Source of the DNA: Haloplanus salinus
GTDB lineage: Archaea > Halobacteriota > Halobacteria > Halobacteriales > Haloferacaceae
Reading direction: 5' to 3'
DNA length: 64,000 nucleotides
Assembly (NCBI RefSeq): GCF_003336245.1
Contig: NZ_QPHM01000004.1
Coordinates: forward strand, 62,001 to 126,000
Made by a program: the position numbers and the translations under genes. This document shows, piece after piece, positions 1 to 9,295 of the stretch (positions within the stretch are counted from its first letter, which is position 1; the number at the start of each line of letters is the position of its first letter). A model generated the notes under the pieces. It was not told the origin of the DNA. It was given only the letters and a program-made list of their open reading frames with translations, and did no database searches.

Positions 1-1
1 C

Positions 2-1771
2 GCCTTCGGGTCTGGGAGTGTCACACTCCGAGAGGACGACGGCGGCTTCGGTGACCGGGAGGCCTTCGACGTGAGCAGCGACACTGGCAGCGGTGACGGA
101 ACGGTCTCGATTTCCGGACGCACGCTGACGATCACTCCCACGAGCAACTTCGCGTCAGACACGGAATACGCCGTCCGGATTGATGCAGGTGCACTCACTG
201 ACACCGCCTCGTCTCCGAACGACTTCGGCGGCATCAGCGACGACACCACCCTGAGCTTCACGACTACTGACTCGACACCGCCGACCGCAAGCGCTGGGCC
301 GGACACGACCATCGACGAAGGACAGTCAGTGAGTTTCGATGGGACTGGCTCGATGGACAACGTCGGCATCGTCAGCTACGACTGGGACTTTGACGACGAC
401 GGGACGACCGCGACCGGGCAGACGACGAGTCACACCTTCGACAGCCCAGGTACCTACACCGTCGAGCTGACCGTCACAGACGCCGCAGGCAATACCGACA
501 CGGACACTGTCGAAGTCACCGTTGAATCGGCTAGCAGCGATGGTGGCAGTAGTAGTGGGAGTAGCGGCTCCACCGACACTGGCGGCGATCAGTCTACTGC
601 CGACGATTCCAGCATTGGGACCGAGACCGTCGTCAGCGGCACCCAGTCTAGCGAGGCTAGCGTCTCGTTCACCGTTAATGCTTCCGACGATGACGGCCCA
701 ATCACGCTCGACCTCAGCGAGACCGACGCCGACGGGACCGATGGCGAGGACGAGAGTGGCGGGAACGACGACAGCGAAGGCGAGGGTGAGAATACAGTCT
801 CCGTCGACAGTCTGTCGATCACCCCGACAGAGAGCGGATCCCGCGAGTTCGATATCTCGGTGCGCGAGTGGGACGCCGACATCGATACCAGCGAGCGCGC
901 GACAGAGTCCGACGACACTGGGACGGACACAACAGACGTGTCCGATCCGCAGGGAGCAACCGACGGCGACCGCGCCCACACGGATCCACGGACATTTTTG
1001 ATCGAGACCGGCTTGTCCCCGCTGGGCTACGTCGAAGTGACCCACACCAACCCCGACTCGGACATCGACAGCGTCACGTTCCGCTTCCGAATCCGGAAAG
1101 ATGCCCTGAACGAGAGCGATGTCGACCCGAGTGGTGTGGCGCTCTATCGCAACGGAACAGACGGGTGGACGCGCCTCCCGACCGACGAAGTCGGTGAGAA
1201 CTCCACCCACTATGTCTTCGAGGGGACATCGCCCGGGCTGTCGCTGTTCACAATCGCCTCGGCGCAGCCAGCGTTCGAGGTCATGCGTGCCAGCAGCCGG
1301 TCGGAGACGCTCACCGCCTCCGAGGCAGTCACTGTCAACGCGACCGTCCGCAACCTCGGCGGTGCGGCTGGGACTTACACGGCCGAGTTACGAGCTAACG
1401 GGACAGTCGTCGCCACTAGCGATGTCGACCTCGCTTCGAATTCATCGCGGACTGTATCGCTCTCGTTCACGCCATCGGACCCCGGCGAGTACACGCTGAC
1501 GGTCGGCACTGTGTCTGCCGGGGCCGTCTCGGTTCAGTCGGACGAGACGCCGGCTGAGTCGACATCAGCAGACCAGACGCTAACCGAGCCAACACCAGCA
1601 GAGCAGGAGACCACACAACAGACCACCGTCGCCACAGACAACTCAAGCCAGACAGCAAGTGCCAACGGAACAAGGGAGACGACGACCGACGCAAGTGGCC
1701 CTGGATTCGGCGTTCTTGTGCTGATCGGTGCGTTCCTGATCGTGATCGTCTTCTTCCGGCGGCGGTCGTAA
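2..1771 (+). CDS. PGF-CTERM surface protein, 5' end outside window
   Basis: C-terminal part of a secreted cell-surface protein; the frame is open to the window edge, so the start lies upstream and the GTG at 71 is not a credible start. The first ~75 codons look like an SbsA/Big-type Ig-like domain, followed by a PKD domain (DxDFDDDGT and YTVELTVTDAAG motifs), a Ser/Asp-rich linker, a PGF-pre-PGF-like region around codons 310-400, and a CARDB-like domain. It ends in a Thr-rich stalk, the PGF motif, a hydrophobic helix and RRR. That tripartite tail is the known signal for archaeosortase ArtA processing and lipid anchoring in haloarchaea. The ligand or role at the surface is unknown. It belongs to DNA outside the plasmid-like operons. 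Confidence 0.85.
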   Translation, partial: AFGSGSVTLREDDGGFGDREAFDVSSDTGSGDGTVSISGRTLTITPTSNFASDTEYAVRIDAGALTDTASSPNDFGGISDDTTLSFTTTDSTPPTASAGPDTTIDEGQSVSFDGTGSMDNVGIVSYDWDFDDDGTTATGQTTSHTFDSPGTYTVELTVTDAAGNTDTDTVEVTVESASSDGGSSSGSSGSTDTGGDQSTADDSSIGTETVVSGTQSSEASVSFTVNASDDDGPITLDLSETDADGTDGEDESGGNDDSEGEGENTVSVDSLSITPTESGSREFDISVREWDADIDTSERATESDDTGTDTTDVSDPQGATDGDRAHTDPRTFLIETGLSPLGYVEVTHTNPDSDIDSVTFRFRIRKDALNESDVDPSGVALYRNGTDGWTRLPTDEVGENSTHYVFEGTSPGLSLFTIASAQPAFEVMRASSRSETLTASEAVTVNATVRNLGGAAGTYTAELRANGTVVATSDVDLASNSSRTVSLSFTPSDPGEYTLTVGTVSAGAVSVQSDETPAESTSADQTLTEPTPAEQETTQQTTVATDNSSQTASANGTRETTTDASGPGFGVLVLIGAFLIVIVFFRRRS

Positions 1772-2047
1772 CTTGAGTCCATGATAAGACCTGCTGTCGA
1801 ACCAGGGCTTCTGGCGACCCGCCAACGAGGGTGGTATCGACGTGGCGACACGGCGGACGCTCCTGCGACGGTCACGGCAGACACAGACGGGGAGGCCGAC
1901 ATCGTCACCAATCTGGCGCGGTGTGGACTGTCTTCGGTCTAGTCAGTGTCGCTTAACCACGAGAGGCGATCGGGGAGGATAACAGTCCACCTCTGGTCTG
2001 TATCACCACAAACTGAGTCTTGAGTGTGGTGAATCTAGTATCTCGTA
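1772..2047. other. Intergenic region between surface protein and transposase
   Basis: A 53-codon frame can be read at 1781-1942 (+) but it has no recognisable domain. I could not find convincing terminal inverted repeats for the downstream insertion sequence here. Confidence 0.4.
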
Positions 2048-3724
2048 GTGCCACCAACTCGTGACTCTCGACGCGCTGTCTATCGACGAGTTGCACAGCG
2101 TCCCCATATCGACTGGCCAGCGTACGATTCGACACCGCTGTACGATCGAACGTCGCTCGCTGGACTGGAATCCGATATCCGGACAGTGTCGGAGATGTGG
2201 CTCGACCACGAGAGCCACGACTCGGTCGAGGAGTTCGTCTGTGCACTCCCCCTAGCCTATTTCCGATTCAATGCCCACGACCGGTATGAGGGGTCGACAC
2301 GCTACCAGATGGACACCCTCTTTCGGGTGTTCGTCCTGAAGGAACTCCACGGATGGGCACACGAAACAGCACTCGTCGACTACCTCGAGGATCGCCCTGA
2401 ACTCTGCGAGCAACTGGGTTTCGAGACGGTCCCGGACCAGTCGACACTGTGGCGAAGCTGGCACGAGCGGTTCACCCCTGACCTCCGAGAGACTGTCGAG
2501 ACAGCGGCTCGAACGATTCTCATCAAAGCACAGAATGCAGGTGTCGCGGTTCCGCGTGAGCCGGCACGAAAGCTCCGATACCACGGGAACGAGTCTGGTG
2601 AGTCAGACCCGAATGATCAAACTACGTTGGAGCAGGCAGAGAAGATCACCGACCACGTCAGCCGCATCGTGTTCCCGGCGTTTTCGTTGGACCGTGGGGA
2701 CGGCTGTGAGATACACGAGAACGCCTACTGGGGCTTGCAGACATATTTAGGACTTCGCGAGCGGCTGGCTGCGAACGAAGGGGCTCGCAGTTTCATATAT
2801 GAATCTACTCGGGATCGGACACCGCTGGGCCACGCCCATCGCGAGCACATCCGCGACCTCTCGGTTGACCAAGTGCGAGAGATGTACCGGCAGGCCATCA
2901 CTCGGCTCCTGAACGAAGTTGCGGAGACAGAGCAGTTCTTTCGAGCCGGAATCGTCGCGATCGACATCACCGAGGACGACCCCTTTACCGGTGACCGCAC
3001 CGGCCGCGAGGACGAGATCATTGGCACGAAAGAGAAGACCGACGAGTACGCCTACCAGTGGGCCACCGTCCAGTTAGTCGGGAACGCCATTCCGGTTGTA
3101 CTGGACGCACGGCCAGTTCGAAAGGGGGAGTCACGCTTGGAAATCGTCAAGGACCTCTTGGATTCTGCTGAAGAGATGGTACACGTTGATAACGTGCTGA
3201 TGGATCGGGAGTTCGACAGTCAGCACGTCCTGGAGATGCTCAGCCAGCGTGGCCTGTCGTATGTCGTTCCCAAGCGGATGCAGACCAGCGAGAAGGCTCA
3301 GGCGAAGCGGCTGCTTCAGCGCGACCAAGACCGATACGAGACCGGCCGAAAGCTCCACCTCGGGAAGAACGAATGGCACGAGACCACGCTGATCTACCGC
3401 CGGAAAGAAGACTCCGAGTACGACGACCATCGGCAGTACTCGGTGTTTATGACGAATTGCGGGAGCGGGCATCTCACGGAGTACGGTTACCGGTGGGAAA
3501 TCGAGAGCGGATACAAGTCGATCAAACGCTTCATGGCTGCTACCACGTCGAAGAATTTCGGGCTTCGATTCTTCTACTTCGCGTTCTCGTGTCTGCTGTA
3601 CTCGATCTGGCGAGCCGTCGATTTGCTGGTGCAGGTCCAGTTGACTGGTGAGTACGAGCACTCGCCGATGGTGACGGCAGATAACACACTGACGCTGCTG
3701 AAGAAGGAAACTGGAATCGGGTAG
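2048..3724 (+). CDS. DDE transposase of a haloarchaeal insertion sequence
   Basis: Transposase of 558 residues that would cut and rejoin the ends of its insertion sequence. The N-terminal third carries the QMDTLFRVFVLKELHGW and DQSTLWRSWHERF signatures typical of DDE transposase N-terminal domains. The catalytic core shows AIDITEDD (first Asp), LMDREFDS (second Asp) and a YRWEIESGYKSIKRF block (Glu) like the Y-R-E-K signature of the IS4 superfamily. The only start is a GTG just after an in-frame stop, so the true N-terminus may differ. No disruption is visible, so it may be active. I could not define terminal inverted repeats or a target duplication. The exact ISH family is not assigned. Confidence 0.85.
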   Translation: MPPTRDSRRAVYRRVAQRPHIDWPAYDSTPLYDRTSLAGLESDIRTVSEMWLDHESHDSVEEFVCALPLAYFRFNAHDRYEGSTRYQMDTLFRVFVLKELHGWAHETALVDYLEDRPELCEQLGFETVPDQSTLWRSWHERFTPDLRETVETAARTILIKAQNAGVAVPREPARKLRYHGNESGESDPNDQTTLEQAEKITDHVSRIVFPAFSLDRGDGCEIHENAYWGLQTYLGLRERLAANEGARSFIYESTRDRTPLGHAHREHIRDLSVDQVREMYRQAITRLLNEVAETEQFFRAGIVAIDITEDDPFTGDRTGREDEIIGTKEKTDEYAYQWATVQLVGNAIPVVLDARPVRKGESRLEIVKDLLDSAEEMVHVDNVLMDREFDSQHVLEMLSQRGLSYVVPKRMQTSEKAQAKRLLQRDQDRYETGRKLHLGKNEWHETTLIYRRKEDSEYDDHRQYSVFMTNCGSGHLTEYGYRWEIESGYKSIKRFMAATTSKNFGLRFFYFAFSCLLYSIWRAVDLLVQVQLTGEYEHSPMVTADNTLTLLKKETGIG

Positions 3725-4174
3725 TGAGGTGCTCTATTCGGGTCAGCGTGCCGTCTGAGTGGCTACGCTACTGGAGGTCTCGAAAATTTGCCCATATAGT
3801 TGGAAGTATGACAAGACTAGCCGCTTGGGGAGCTATCTGGGGCAGGTTCTGCTGACCGAATCGGTCAAATTCACGCATCACAGCCCCTCTAAAACCGCTA
3901 TAGTCTCAACTTCCCCACACAAATTTTCGATATAGCAGCATATGGTTTATTAACTAAATCTGGATACCTAAAACACGGTATTTCTGCGTTAGGGGCTCTG
4001 TATCGTGTGTGTACCGAGTCACAGTTTCGAGATTCGAGTGGGTACTCTTAGTTCGATAAGAGTACGTACTTTCAAGCAGGTGGCCGCCCTCTACCAAAGC
4101 GAATCCCATGACTCCACCCGACATCCCGGGTATTCTAGCCCAAATAGCCCTCGAAGCACGGTTCCACGGAGGCC
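3725..4174. other. AT-rich intergenic region upstream of the recombinase
   Basis: About 450 bases without a gene. It holds a short palindrome near 3854 (TGACCGAATCGGTCA), an AT-rich stretch at 3930-3980 and a perfect hairpin at 4042-4065. No tRNA gene or attachment-site duplication was recognised. Confidence 0.5.
4042..4065. promoter_or_regulatory. Perfect 9-bp inverted repeat upstream of recombinase
   Basis: GTACTCTTA, a 6-nt spacer, then TAAGAGTAC. It lies about 110-140 bp upstream of the recombinase start. It could be an operator for a dimeric repressor or a terminator; the sequence does not decide. Confidence 0.45.
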
Positions 4175-5425
4175 GTGAGTGAGATGAGTTCTTCTGGCAA
4201 CGGCGAGGGCCACACGGATGGCCAGGATGATCGGCCGGTCGAGATCGCGGACGTCGTCGAGGATTACCTCACGGACAAGGGGAAAGGAGCGGAAGGAAAG
4301 AGCGGGACGTACCGCCGAGATGCCAAACGCGAACTCGACCGCTTTCTCACTTTCCTCGAAGATGAGCGCCCGCGTTCGCCTACGACATTCGAGGAGCTGA
4401 CTATCCGGGATATCCGCCAATACGCTCGCCATCTCGCGACACAGGATTGGACTGAAAGCACGAAGCAGAACTATTACGCCCACATTTCGGCGTTCTGCGG
4501 ATGGGCAGTACGCGAGGGATATCTCGACGAGAATCCGGCGTTAAAATCACGGGCGAAAGAGCCACTTCCAGAAGACGACGGACGTAAGACCGAGCGCCAA
4601 CAGGCGTGGTCACCCGAGCAGCGAACGGCACTCCTGAAGTACGTCGACGAACAGGCACACGAAGCCATCGACGAAGTAGGTGAGAACCGCTACGAGGCGA
4701 TCAAAGCGTGTCGCGACCGGGCGCTCGTCTATCTCCTGTGCTTCTCGGGCGTCCGCGGCGCGGAAGTCCTAGGCGATGTCGCCGACGCCCGGCGCGGTCG
4801 CGACGGTCTCCGGTGGTCGGACGTTTCCCTCGAGGACAACACAATCACCGTCCTCGGGAAGAAGGGTGAATGGAGCGATAGGGCTGTCCCACCGTCTGCG
4901 ATCCCGTCACTCGAACGCCTCCGGTCAGTACTGAACCCATCGAGTGACGACTGGCCCGTGTTCACGACGCTGTCGTATCCCACCCTTGTCGAGACGTTCA
5001 AAGACGAACTCGTTGAGCGGGACTATACGCGCAAAGAGGCTGAAAGTCTGCATCGCGAGCGGGTGAACGATGGGGACGTCTCGATGATCGAACTCTGTGT
5101 CGAGTACGATGTCGACCCTCCGGCGTTGACGACCCACAGCGCACGGCGGATTTTGCAGCGACTCACAGAGGACGCAGACATCGAGTTGGATGACGACAAA
5201 CACGGCTATCTTGCCCCGCACGGCGCTCGTCGGGGAGCTGGCGAGGTGATGGTTCGGGAGTTCGGGTACACGGAGGCTGCACGACACCTAGATAACTCCG
5301 AGGAGGTTGTTCGCGAGCACTACTCACATATCGAGGCGAGTGAACGTGCTCAGATGGCTGAGACGGCGTTTCAGAATCAGCGACCTAGCCAGAAAGATGT
5401 GCCCGACCAGGACTCCGACGGGTAG
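4175..5425 (+). CDS. Tyrosine recombinase/integrase (XerC/D-like)
   Basis: Site-specific recombinase of about 416 residues, likely for resolving plasmid multimers or for integration. An N-terminal SAM-like core-binding domain (roughly residues 23-125) precedes a complete catalytic domain: R194 (GVRGAEV), K229/230 in the beta hairpin (GKKGEW), H349 and R352 (HGARRG), H371 (ARHLDN) and the nucleophile Y383 (REHYSHIE). The GTG at 4175 is only 2 nt after a GGAGG, so the ATG at 4184 is the better start. It sits directly upstream of the partition region, which fits a plasmid maintenance role. All catalytic residues are present, so activity is expected. Whether it integrates the element cannot be judged because no att site is visible. 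Confidence 0.9.
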   Translation: MSEMSSSGNGEGHTDGQDDRPVEIADVVEDYLTDKGKGAEGKSGTYRRDAKRELDRFLTFLEDERPRSPTTFEELTIRDIRQYARHLATQDWTESTKQNYYAHISAFCGWAVREGYLDENPALKSRAKEPLPEDDGRKTERQQAWSPEQRTALLKYVDEQAHEAIDEVGENRYEAIKACRDRALVYLLCFSGVRGAEVLGDVADARRGRDGLRWSDVSLEDNTITVLGKKGEWSDRAVPPSAIPSLERLRSVLNPSSDDWPVFTTLSYPTLVETFKDELVERDYTRKEAESLHRERVNDGDVSMIELCVEYDVDPPALTTHSARRILQRLTEDADIELDDDKHGYLAPHGARRGAGEVMVREFGYTEAARHLDNSEEVVREHYSHIEASERAQMAETAFQNQRPSQKDVPDQDSDG

Positions 5426-5519
5426 CACTCATCTATCCACTGTGCCCCAGTCGGTAGCGGTCTTAATGTCCGTCATAGTAGTGCTAACATGTTGAATGTT
5501 CAAAAATGTAGTTACCGTG

Positions 5520-5810
5520 AATAATGGAAATAGTGTAACAAATAGTACTAACAGCAATAGCCCCTTTAACGGTGATATCGATAATAACGGTACTACTGAT
5601 CATAGTAGTAATAATGGTAATATCGCATATACTGTTGAAATCGGTATTACCGTTATTATTGTCGCATCAGAATAGGCCCTACATAAGTTAAAATGCCGAA
5701 TTGGAGGAATAGAAGCAGATCAATAATAGAATTATTAACGGTAGTACCGTTCTGAACGGTAATCGTCTGACGAACAATTATAACGGTATGAATTCAATTT
5801 GAGGGTAGTT
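5520..5810. repeat. AT-rich palindromic repeat array, candidate partition site
   Basis: A low-GC region carrying repeated copies of AACGGTA/TACCGTT half sites: near 5577, 5586, 5613, 5641-5654, 5733-5767 and 5781. The best unit is AACGGTAGTACCGTT at about 5735-5749, followed by AACGGTAATCGTC. It sits directly upstream of parA, the usual place for a centromere and/or ParA autoregulation operator. A nearly identical block occurs at 35636-35686 upstream of the pcna genes. The centromere role is inferred from position and repeat structure only. Confidence 0.6.
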
Positions 5811-6695
5811 ATGACCGACACCTATCCAGAAGTACTCGCCATCTCGTTTCAGAAGGGTGGCACTGGCAAGACATTCACCTCGTTGAACATTGCGGGCGGT
5901 CTTGCAGCTCGCGGCTTCAACGTGCTTGCCATCGACCTTGACCCACAGGGCACTCTCACCGCAAACCTTGGGAAGCGAGACCTCTACAAAGACCTGGACG
6001 CGCTCTCACTAGATGAAATCCTTTTAGATCCGAAAAGTTGGGATAATGTGAACGACCTCATTCACACCGATCACGAAGAGTTCGATCTTATCCCCAGCAA
6101 CCAGAGTTATAATGGAAATAAAACACCCCTAGACTCGGCTGATGCCGGCGAGAACCGATTGGGGCGACTCTTAGAACGACTTGAAGACGACTATCACTAC
6201 GTTGTCTGTGATTGCCCACCGGATTTCTCACCATACGCGAAAAACGCGGTCACGGCCGGCGAGAAGATCGTCGTGCCGATGGAGCCGGAAACGGAGATGC
6301 CGCATTCGACAGATCTGTTGTTCGACCAATATGAGGTCCTTGGAATGATGCACGATCTCGAGATTCAGTATCTCGCATTCCTGATGACGGTTAACTCGAC
6401 GAAGATGACCAACGAGAACAAGCGAATGGTCGAGTGGTTCAATGAAACTTTCGACGAGAAGGGCGTTATCACTGACCATCGAGCGGCGTTCGCGAGGGCC
6501 AAAAAGAGCCAGCAGTCAATCTACGCTCACCCAGAATCGCTCCGGAACGACGAAGTCGAACGATACGACGAACTCCTTCAATTGATTCTTAAGCAGACAT
6601 CACCACCGACGCTCGGATTGGATGTTGAAGCGGCAAAGGCGATGACCGTCGAAGATATTCGCGCTGCGGCGGCCGACCAGGAGGTGGAAGCATGA
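5811..6695 (+). CDS. parA: ParA/SegA-type partition ATPase
   Basis: Walker-type partition ATPase of 294 residues that would segregate the replicon. It has the deviant Walker A motif QKGGTGKT at residues 13-20, Walker A' (AIDLDPQG) and Walker B (YVVCDCPPDF), as in ParA/SegA/Soj proteins. The ATG at 5811 is preferred over the in-frame TTG at 5799 because a GAGG lies 6 nt upstream and the Walker A spacing is then typical. It lacks a long N-terminal DNA-binding extension, so it needs a separate site-binding partner. The next gene overlaps it by ATGA and is the obvious candidate. The repeat array upstream probably serves as partition site and/or operator. Confidence 0.93.
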   Translation: MTDTYPEVLAISFQKGGTGKTFTSLNIAGGLAARGFNVLAIDLDPQGTLTANLGKRDLYKDLDALSLDEILLDPKSWDNVNDLIHTDHEEFDLIPSNQSYNGNKTPLDSADAGENRLGRLLERLEDDYHYVVCDCPPDFSPYAKNAVTAGEKIVVPMEPETEMPHSTDLLFDQYEVLGMMHDLEIQYLAFLMTVNSTKMTNENKRMVEWFNETFDEKGVITDHRAAFARAKKSQQSIYAHPESLRNDEVERYDELLQLILKQTSPPTLGLDVEAAKAMTVEDIRAAAADQEVEA

Positions 6696-7174
6696 GTGAC
6701 GATCCCTCTGAAGACGACTTTGAGGCACAGATGAGCGATGTTTCAGAGCGGGCACAGAAGCTCGGAGTCTCCGGTTCGGACCCAAGCTCGAGTTCGGGCG
6801 CTGAATCGTTGTCCGAAAATACCACGGGCGACACTGAGGAGATAGCCGAAGTGGATTCTGATGATCCATCGGCTGCTCAGCAGGCAGTTGAACAAGAGTC
6901 ACGCACGACTGGAGGACCTGATACCCACGAGTACCCGAACCCAGATAGGGAGCTGGGAGCGCTTGCTGATGTCTATGTAAATAATAACGTATTCCTCTCA
7001 CCCGAGGTCGTCGACGCCGTTGAGGGTCTCTGGGATGACATCGAGTATGAATGGAAGAAGTCTCACGACACAGAACTCAACAAGAACTGGGACTTCTACA
7101 TGGCCTGCTTCCGGGTCATCTTAGACAATCCCAATCTCATCCGTGACGAACTTGGTATGGACACTGAGGAGTAA
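6692..7174 (+). CDS. Putative partition partner of ParA
   Basis: A 160-residue acidic protein whose ATG overlaps the parA stop (ATGA), so it is translationally coupled. Residues 1-75 are Ser/Asp/Glu-rich and likely disordered. Residues 80-160 look folded (DRELGALADVYVNNNVFL, then a helical WDDIEYEWKK and WDFYMACFRVILDNP). It is not recognisably ParB or SegB. Position and size suggest the centromere-binding or adaptor component of a haloarchaeal partition system. It could instead be an unrelated co-transcribed protein. Confidence 0.75.
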   Translation: MSDDPSEDDFEAQMSDVSERAQKLGVSGSDPSSSSGAESLSENTTGDTEEIAEVDSDDPSAAQQAVEQESRTTGGPDTHEYPNPDRELGALADVYVNNNVFLSPEVVDAVEGLWDDIEYEWKKSHDTELNKNWDFYMACFRVILDNPNLIRDELGMDTEE

Positions 7175-7682
7175 TCTCAGCGTTCTCTCCTGGCCAATAA
7201 TATCACTTGTTTATGTGTTCGGTATATAGGTGTGAACACTCATATTGGTAACAGTGGTAGTAACGTTAGTATGATTAATACCGTAAATACCGCAAACAAC
7301 TAGGCGGCCAGTGAGTTAGAGACTTCGCGAATCGATATCGAGATCTCGGGTTGTAGAGGTGGCGATAGGCATTCTAAGTGAGTCCCACAACCATCAACTG
7401 AATCTCGTCGATTCTCCCTGGAACAGCCTATCGGCTGTCGATTAGGCCAAAGGATATACCATGTGAGTCAGTATATTCAACTCCGACAGGACTACGACAC
7501 CCGGTCAGGAACGTCTGCGCGGATGAGTGACAGGTTCGCTCCCGTTAGAATGGGAGTGGCCTTTGTCACTCAGGCACTTCTTGGAGGGTGTTCCCCTGTG
7601 GCCGATGCTTTTGGAGGAGCACAGGCCACTACGCAGCAGACGTCTCCGGTAAGTGTCGTAGTTTTGAACCGGTTAACATGGT
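7175..7682. other. Intergenic region downstream of the partition operon
   Basis: About 500 bases with no convincing gene. Positions 7230-7300 are AT-rich and contain degenerate copies of the parA-region repeat (GGTAACAGTGGTAGTAACG, TAATACCGTAAATACCG). A CGGTTAA/TTAACCG inverted repeat at 7670-7689 overlaps the stop codon of the next minus-strand gene and may be a terminator. The plus-strand frame at 7463-7849 is antisense to the SWIM gene and was rejected. Confidence 0.45.
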
Positions 7683-8228
7683 TTAACCGAGGTCTGGCAA
7701 TGGTATACTACTCTCGTCAAGATTGTATCCCTCTGAAATGCCGACCTCCAGGAGAACCTCGACAAGGAACTCGATGTCATGAATCTCTTGGTCAAGCTGT
7801 GTGCGCTCGAGTTCGCGAGCGAGGAGGGCATCGAGAAGGTACTGTTTGAGAATAGTGGCCTCTGCTGACCGAACCGCGTGAATTTCTTCGTCGGTCAACG
7901 CTGATTGAGTAGTAGTGGGAAGCTTCCCATCAGGTCTGGGGACGAGGCCGGCTTGAATGTCAGTACGAACGCGCCTGTAGTGTTTACAGCCACTTTCCGG
8001 TGGCTCATCGGGGCACGTACAGGTTCGTTGGAGTACGTCGACCTCGTAGATACCCCCGGACGCCGATCGAACCTCGTAGATGCCACCCTGTCGGAGCAAC
8101 GAGACGTCCATCTCCTGAGTCTGTGCCCGGCCCTCACGTCGGATTGCGGCGTTCTCAATAGACGGTGTCGATTCTTCTACTGGGTTGGAATCGGATGCTG
8201 CTGTTGCCATCGGGATATCGGTCTCCAT
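7683..8228 (-). CDS. SWIM zinc-finger protein
   Basis: About 181 residues. A SWIM-type zinc motif (CTCPDEPPESGCKH, C-x-C then C-x-H) sits near residues 74-87 after a beta-rich segment (GGIYEVRSASGGIYEVDVL). A long helical C-terminus follows (LKQYLLDALLARELER). SWIM domains bind DNA or protein partners; the specific role is unknown. Starts at 8228 or 8210 are both possible; the frame also extends to 8258. A leader hairpin (8283-8312) and an inverted GTCCTAC pair (8352-8399) lie upstream. A second SWIM protein is encoded at 24598-25614. Confidence 0.75.
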   Translation of the reverse strand: METDIPMATAASDSNPVEESTPSIENAAIRREGRAQTQEMDVSLLRQGGIYEVRSASGGIYEVDVLQRTCTCPDEPPESGCKHYRRVRTDIQAGLVPRPDGKLPTTTQSALTDEEIHAVRSAEATILKQYLLDALLARELERTQLDQEIHDIEFLVEVLLEVGISEGYNLDESSIPLPDLG

Positions 8229-8282
8229 GGGACGACGACACGTCGAGATGCTGTACACGACTGGCAGGTTCCTCTGGTGTCG

Positions 8283-8312
8283 CCCCTCTACACTCTCGGG
8301 GAGACATAAAAT
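8283..8312 (-). promoter_or_regulatory. Leader hairpin (type I), SWIM gene
   Basis: In mRNA sense: ATTTTATGT, CCCC, a loop, then GGGG. It lies 54 nt before the 8228 start. This is a divergent member of the repeated hairpin-leader family. Confidence 0.55.
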
Positions 8313-8351
8313 CGGCCAAGTAAAACTGTGCGTTTGATTGGCGGAGGGGAT

Positions 8352-8399
8352 ATCCTACGTCACAACCTCAATGTGTCATTGTGATTATTGCGTAGGACT
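8352..8399. promoter_or_regulatory. Inverted GTCCTAC pair no. 1
   Basis: Arms TCCTACGTCAC and GCGTAGGAC separated by about 27 nt. It lies upstream of the SWIM gene leader. One of seven such pairs in the window; likely operator or promoter element. Confidence 0.6.
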
Positions 8400-8445
8400 A
8401 CTGGCATCTGCGACGAACGAGCGGTTTTACGGTTTGCAAACGGAA

Positions 8446-8856
8446 TTAGAGCTCATCCCACATAGGTGGATCAAATGATGAGGCGATTTCCTTGTCTGGC
8501 TCACTCCCGAGGTTATGGATATACGCAAGCAACTCTTCCGGTGGCGACATCGCTGAGACCGTCTCGGCTTCATCAACGGGCACGATGTCTCCTTCATGTT
8601 CGCCTTCCATCTCCTGTTCTTGACTCTGTTCTCCGGGCAGGATCTCGCCGTTCTCCTCGTAGATGTCGTCGATTCGGTCAGTGAGATAGCGGATGATACC
8701 CGCTCTGTCACGGTTCGCCCGCTCGTGCTCGAGGTATCGTTCAACGGTCGCGGCCTCTTCCATCATCCTAATTGCGGGCGTAATGACCCGCGTATTTCGA
8801 GTGTCGAGCAGTTTCTCGGGCGGGAGCTGTTCGAGGAGCGATTCATCGTGACTCAT
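8446..8856 (-). CDS. Hypothetical acidic protein
   Basis: 136 residues starting MSHDESLLEQ. The ATG overlaps the stop of the upstream gene by ATGA, so the two are translationally coupled. The N-terminal half is helical (EEAATVERYLEHERANRDRA) and the middle is Glu-rich. No family is recognised. Confidence 0.75.
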   Translation of the reverse strand: MSHDESLLEQLPPEKLLDTRNTRVITPAIRMMEEAATVERYLEHERANRDRAGIIRYLTDRIDDIYEENGEILPGEQSQEQEMEGEHEGDIVPVDEAETVSAMSPPEELLAYIHNLGSEPDKEIASSFDPPMWDEL

Positions 8857-9197
8857 GCTTGACCAGGGAGTGCAGGTGGCTCGGAGCGGTTCCACGCATC
8901 GAGATGGGAACAAATGTCTGCAAAGACGTATTCGATCGCTTCCGTCGTCGACGAATCGACAGGAGGTGTCTCGACGATTACAGCGAGTTCCAGGGCGTCC
9001 TCGAATCGGATGAGGGGGTGGGCGTCGTAGAGTGCTTTAACGACGGCCTTCGCAAGTGCATCCCTATCAAGCGTTTGGGGGTCGTCAATAGCGTCTCGGG
9101 CGACAGCAGAGAGGTGTTGCACACGGCGGGTGGCGGCGATACTGGCGTCGATGTCGCTGCTAGTGGAGATGCGCTGTGCGGTCGTGATAGTGTTCAT
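8853..9197 (-). CDS. Hypothetical protein
   Basis: 114 residues, predicted mostly helical (DRDALAKAVVKALYDAHPL). The start at 9197 was chosen over the upstream 9233 because the leader hairpin at 9208-9237 would otherwise be inside the gene. It is the first gene of a two-gene operon with the 136-residue protein. The function is unknown. Confidence 0.75.
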   Translation of the reverse strand: MNTITTAQRISTSSDIDASIAATRRVQHLSAVARDAIDDPQTLDRDALAKAVVKALYDAHPLIRFEDALELAVIVETPPVDSSTTEAIEYVFADICSHLDAWNRSEPPALPGQA

Positions 9198-9207
9198 CGG
9201 AATGAGT

Positions 9208-9237
9208 CCCTCCACCGAAGCGGGGGACGACAAACGA
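9208..9237 (-). promoter_or_regulatory. Leader hairpin (type I)
   Basis: mRNA sense: GTTTGTCGTCCCCCGC, loop, GGTGGAGGG. It ends 10 nt before the ATG at 9197. The 3' arm carries the GGAGG ribosome-binding sequence. Confidence 0.75.
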
Positions 9238-9251
9238 GGAGTGGTGAGCCG

Positions 9252-9292
9252 ACCCTACGTTACATTATTAGTACGAAGGTAGCGTAGGATAA
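9252..9292. promoter_or_regulatory. Inverted GTCCTAC pair no. 2, between divergent genes
   Basis: Arms CCCTACGTTAC and GCGTAGGATAA, 41 bp overall. It lies between divergent genes and ends 3 nt before the plus-strand start at 9296, so it could control both directions. Confidence 0.65.
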
Positions 9293-9295
9293 TAC

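Noticed and set aside
326-1210. Long minus-strand frame opposite the surface protein
   Set aside because: Antisense shadow of a highly biased gene; composition is not haloarchaeal protein-like and there is no start signal.
1781-1942. 53-codon plus-strand frame after the surface protein
   Set aside because: No domain, no ribosome site and no coding-like pattern beyond GC bias.
7463-7849. Plus-strand frame over the SWIM gene
   Set aside because: Overlaps the SWIM gene antisense, Cys/Arg-rich composition, no family features.
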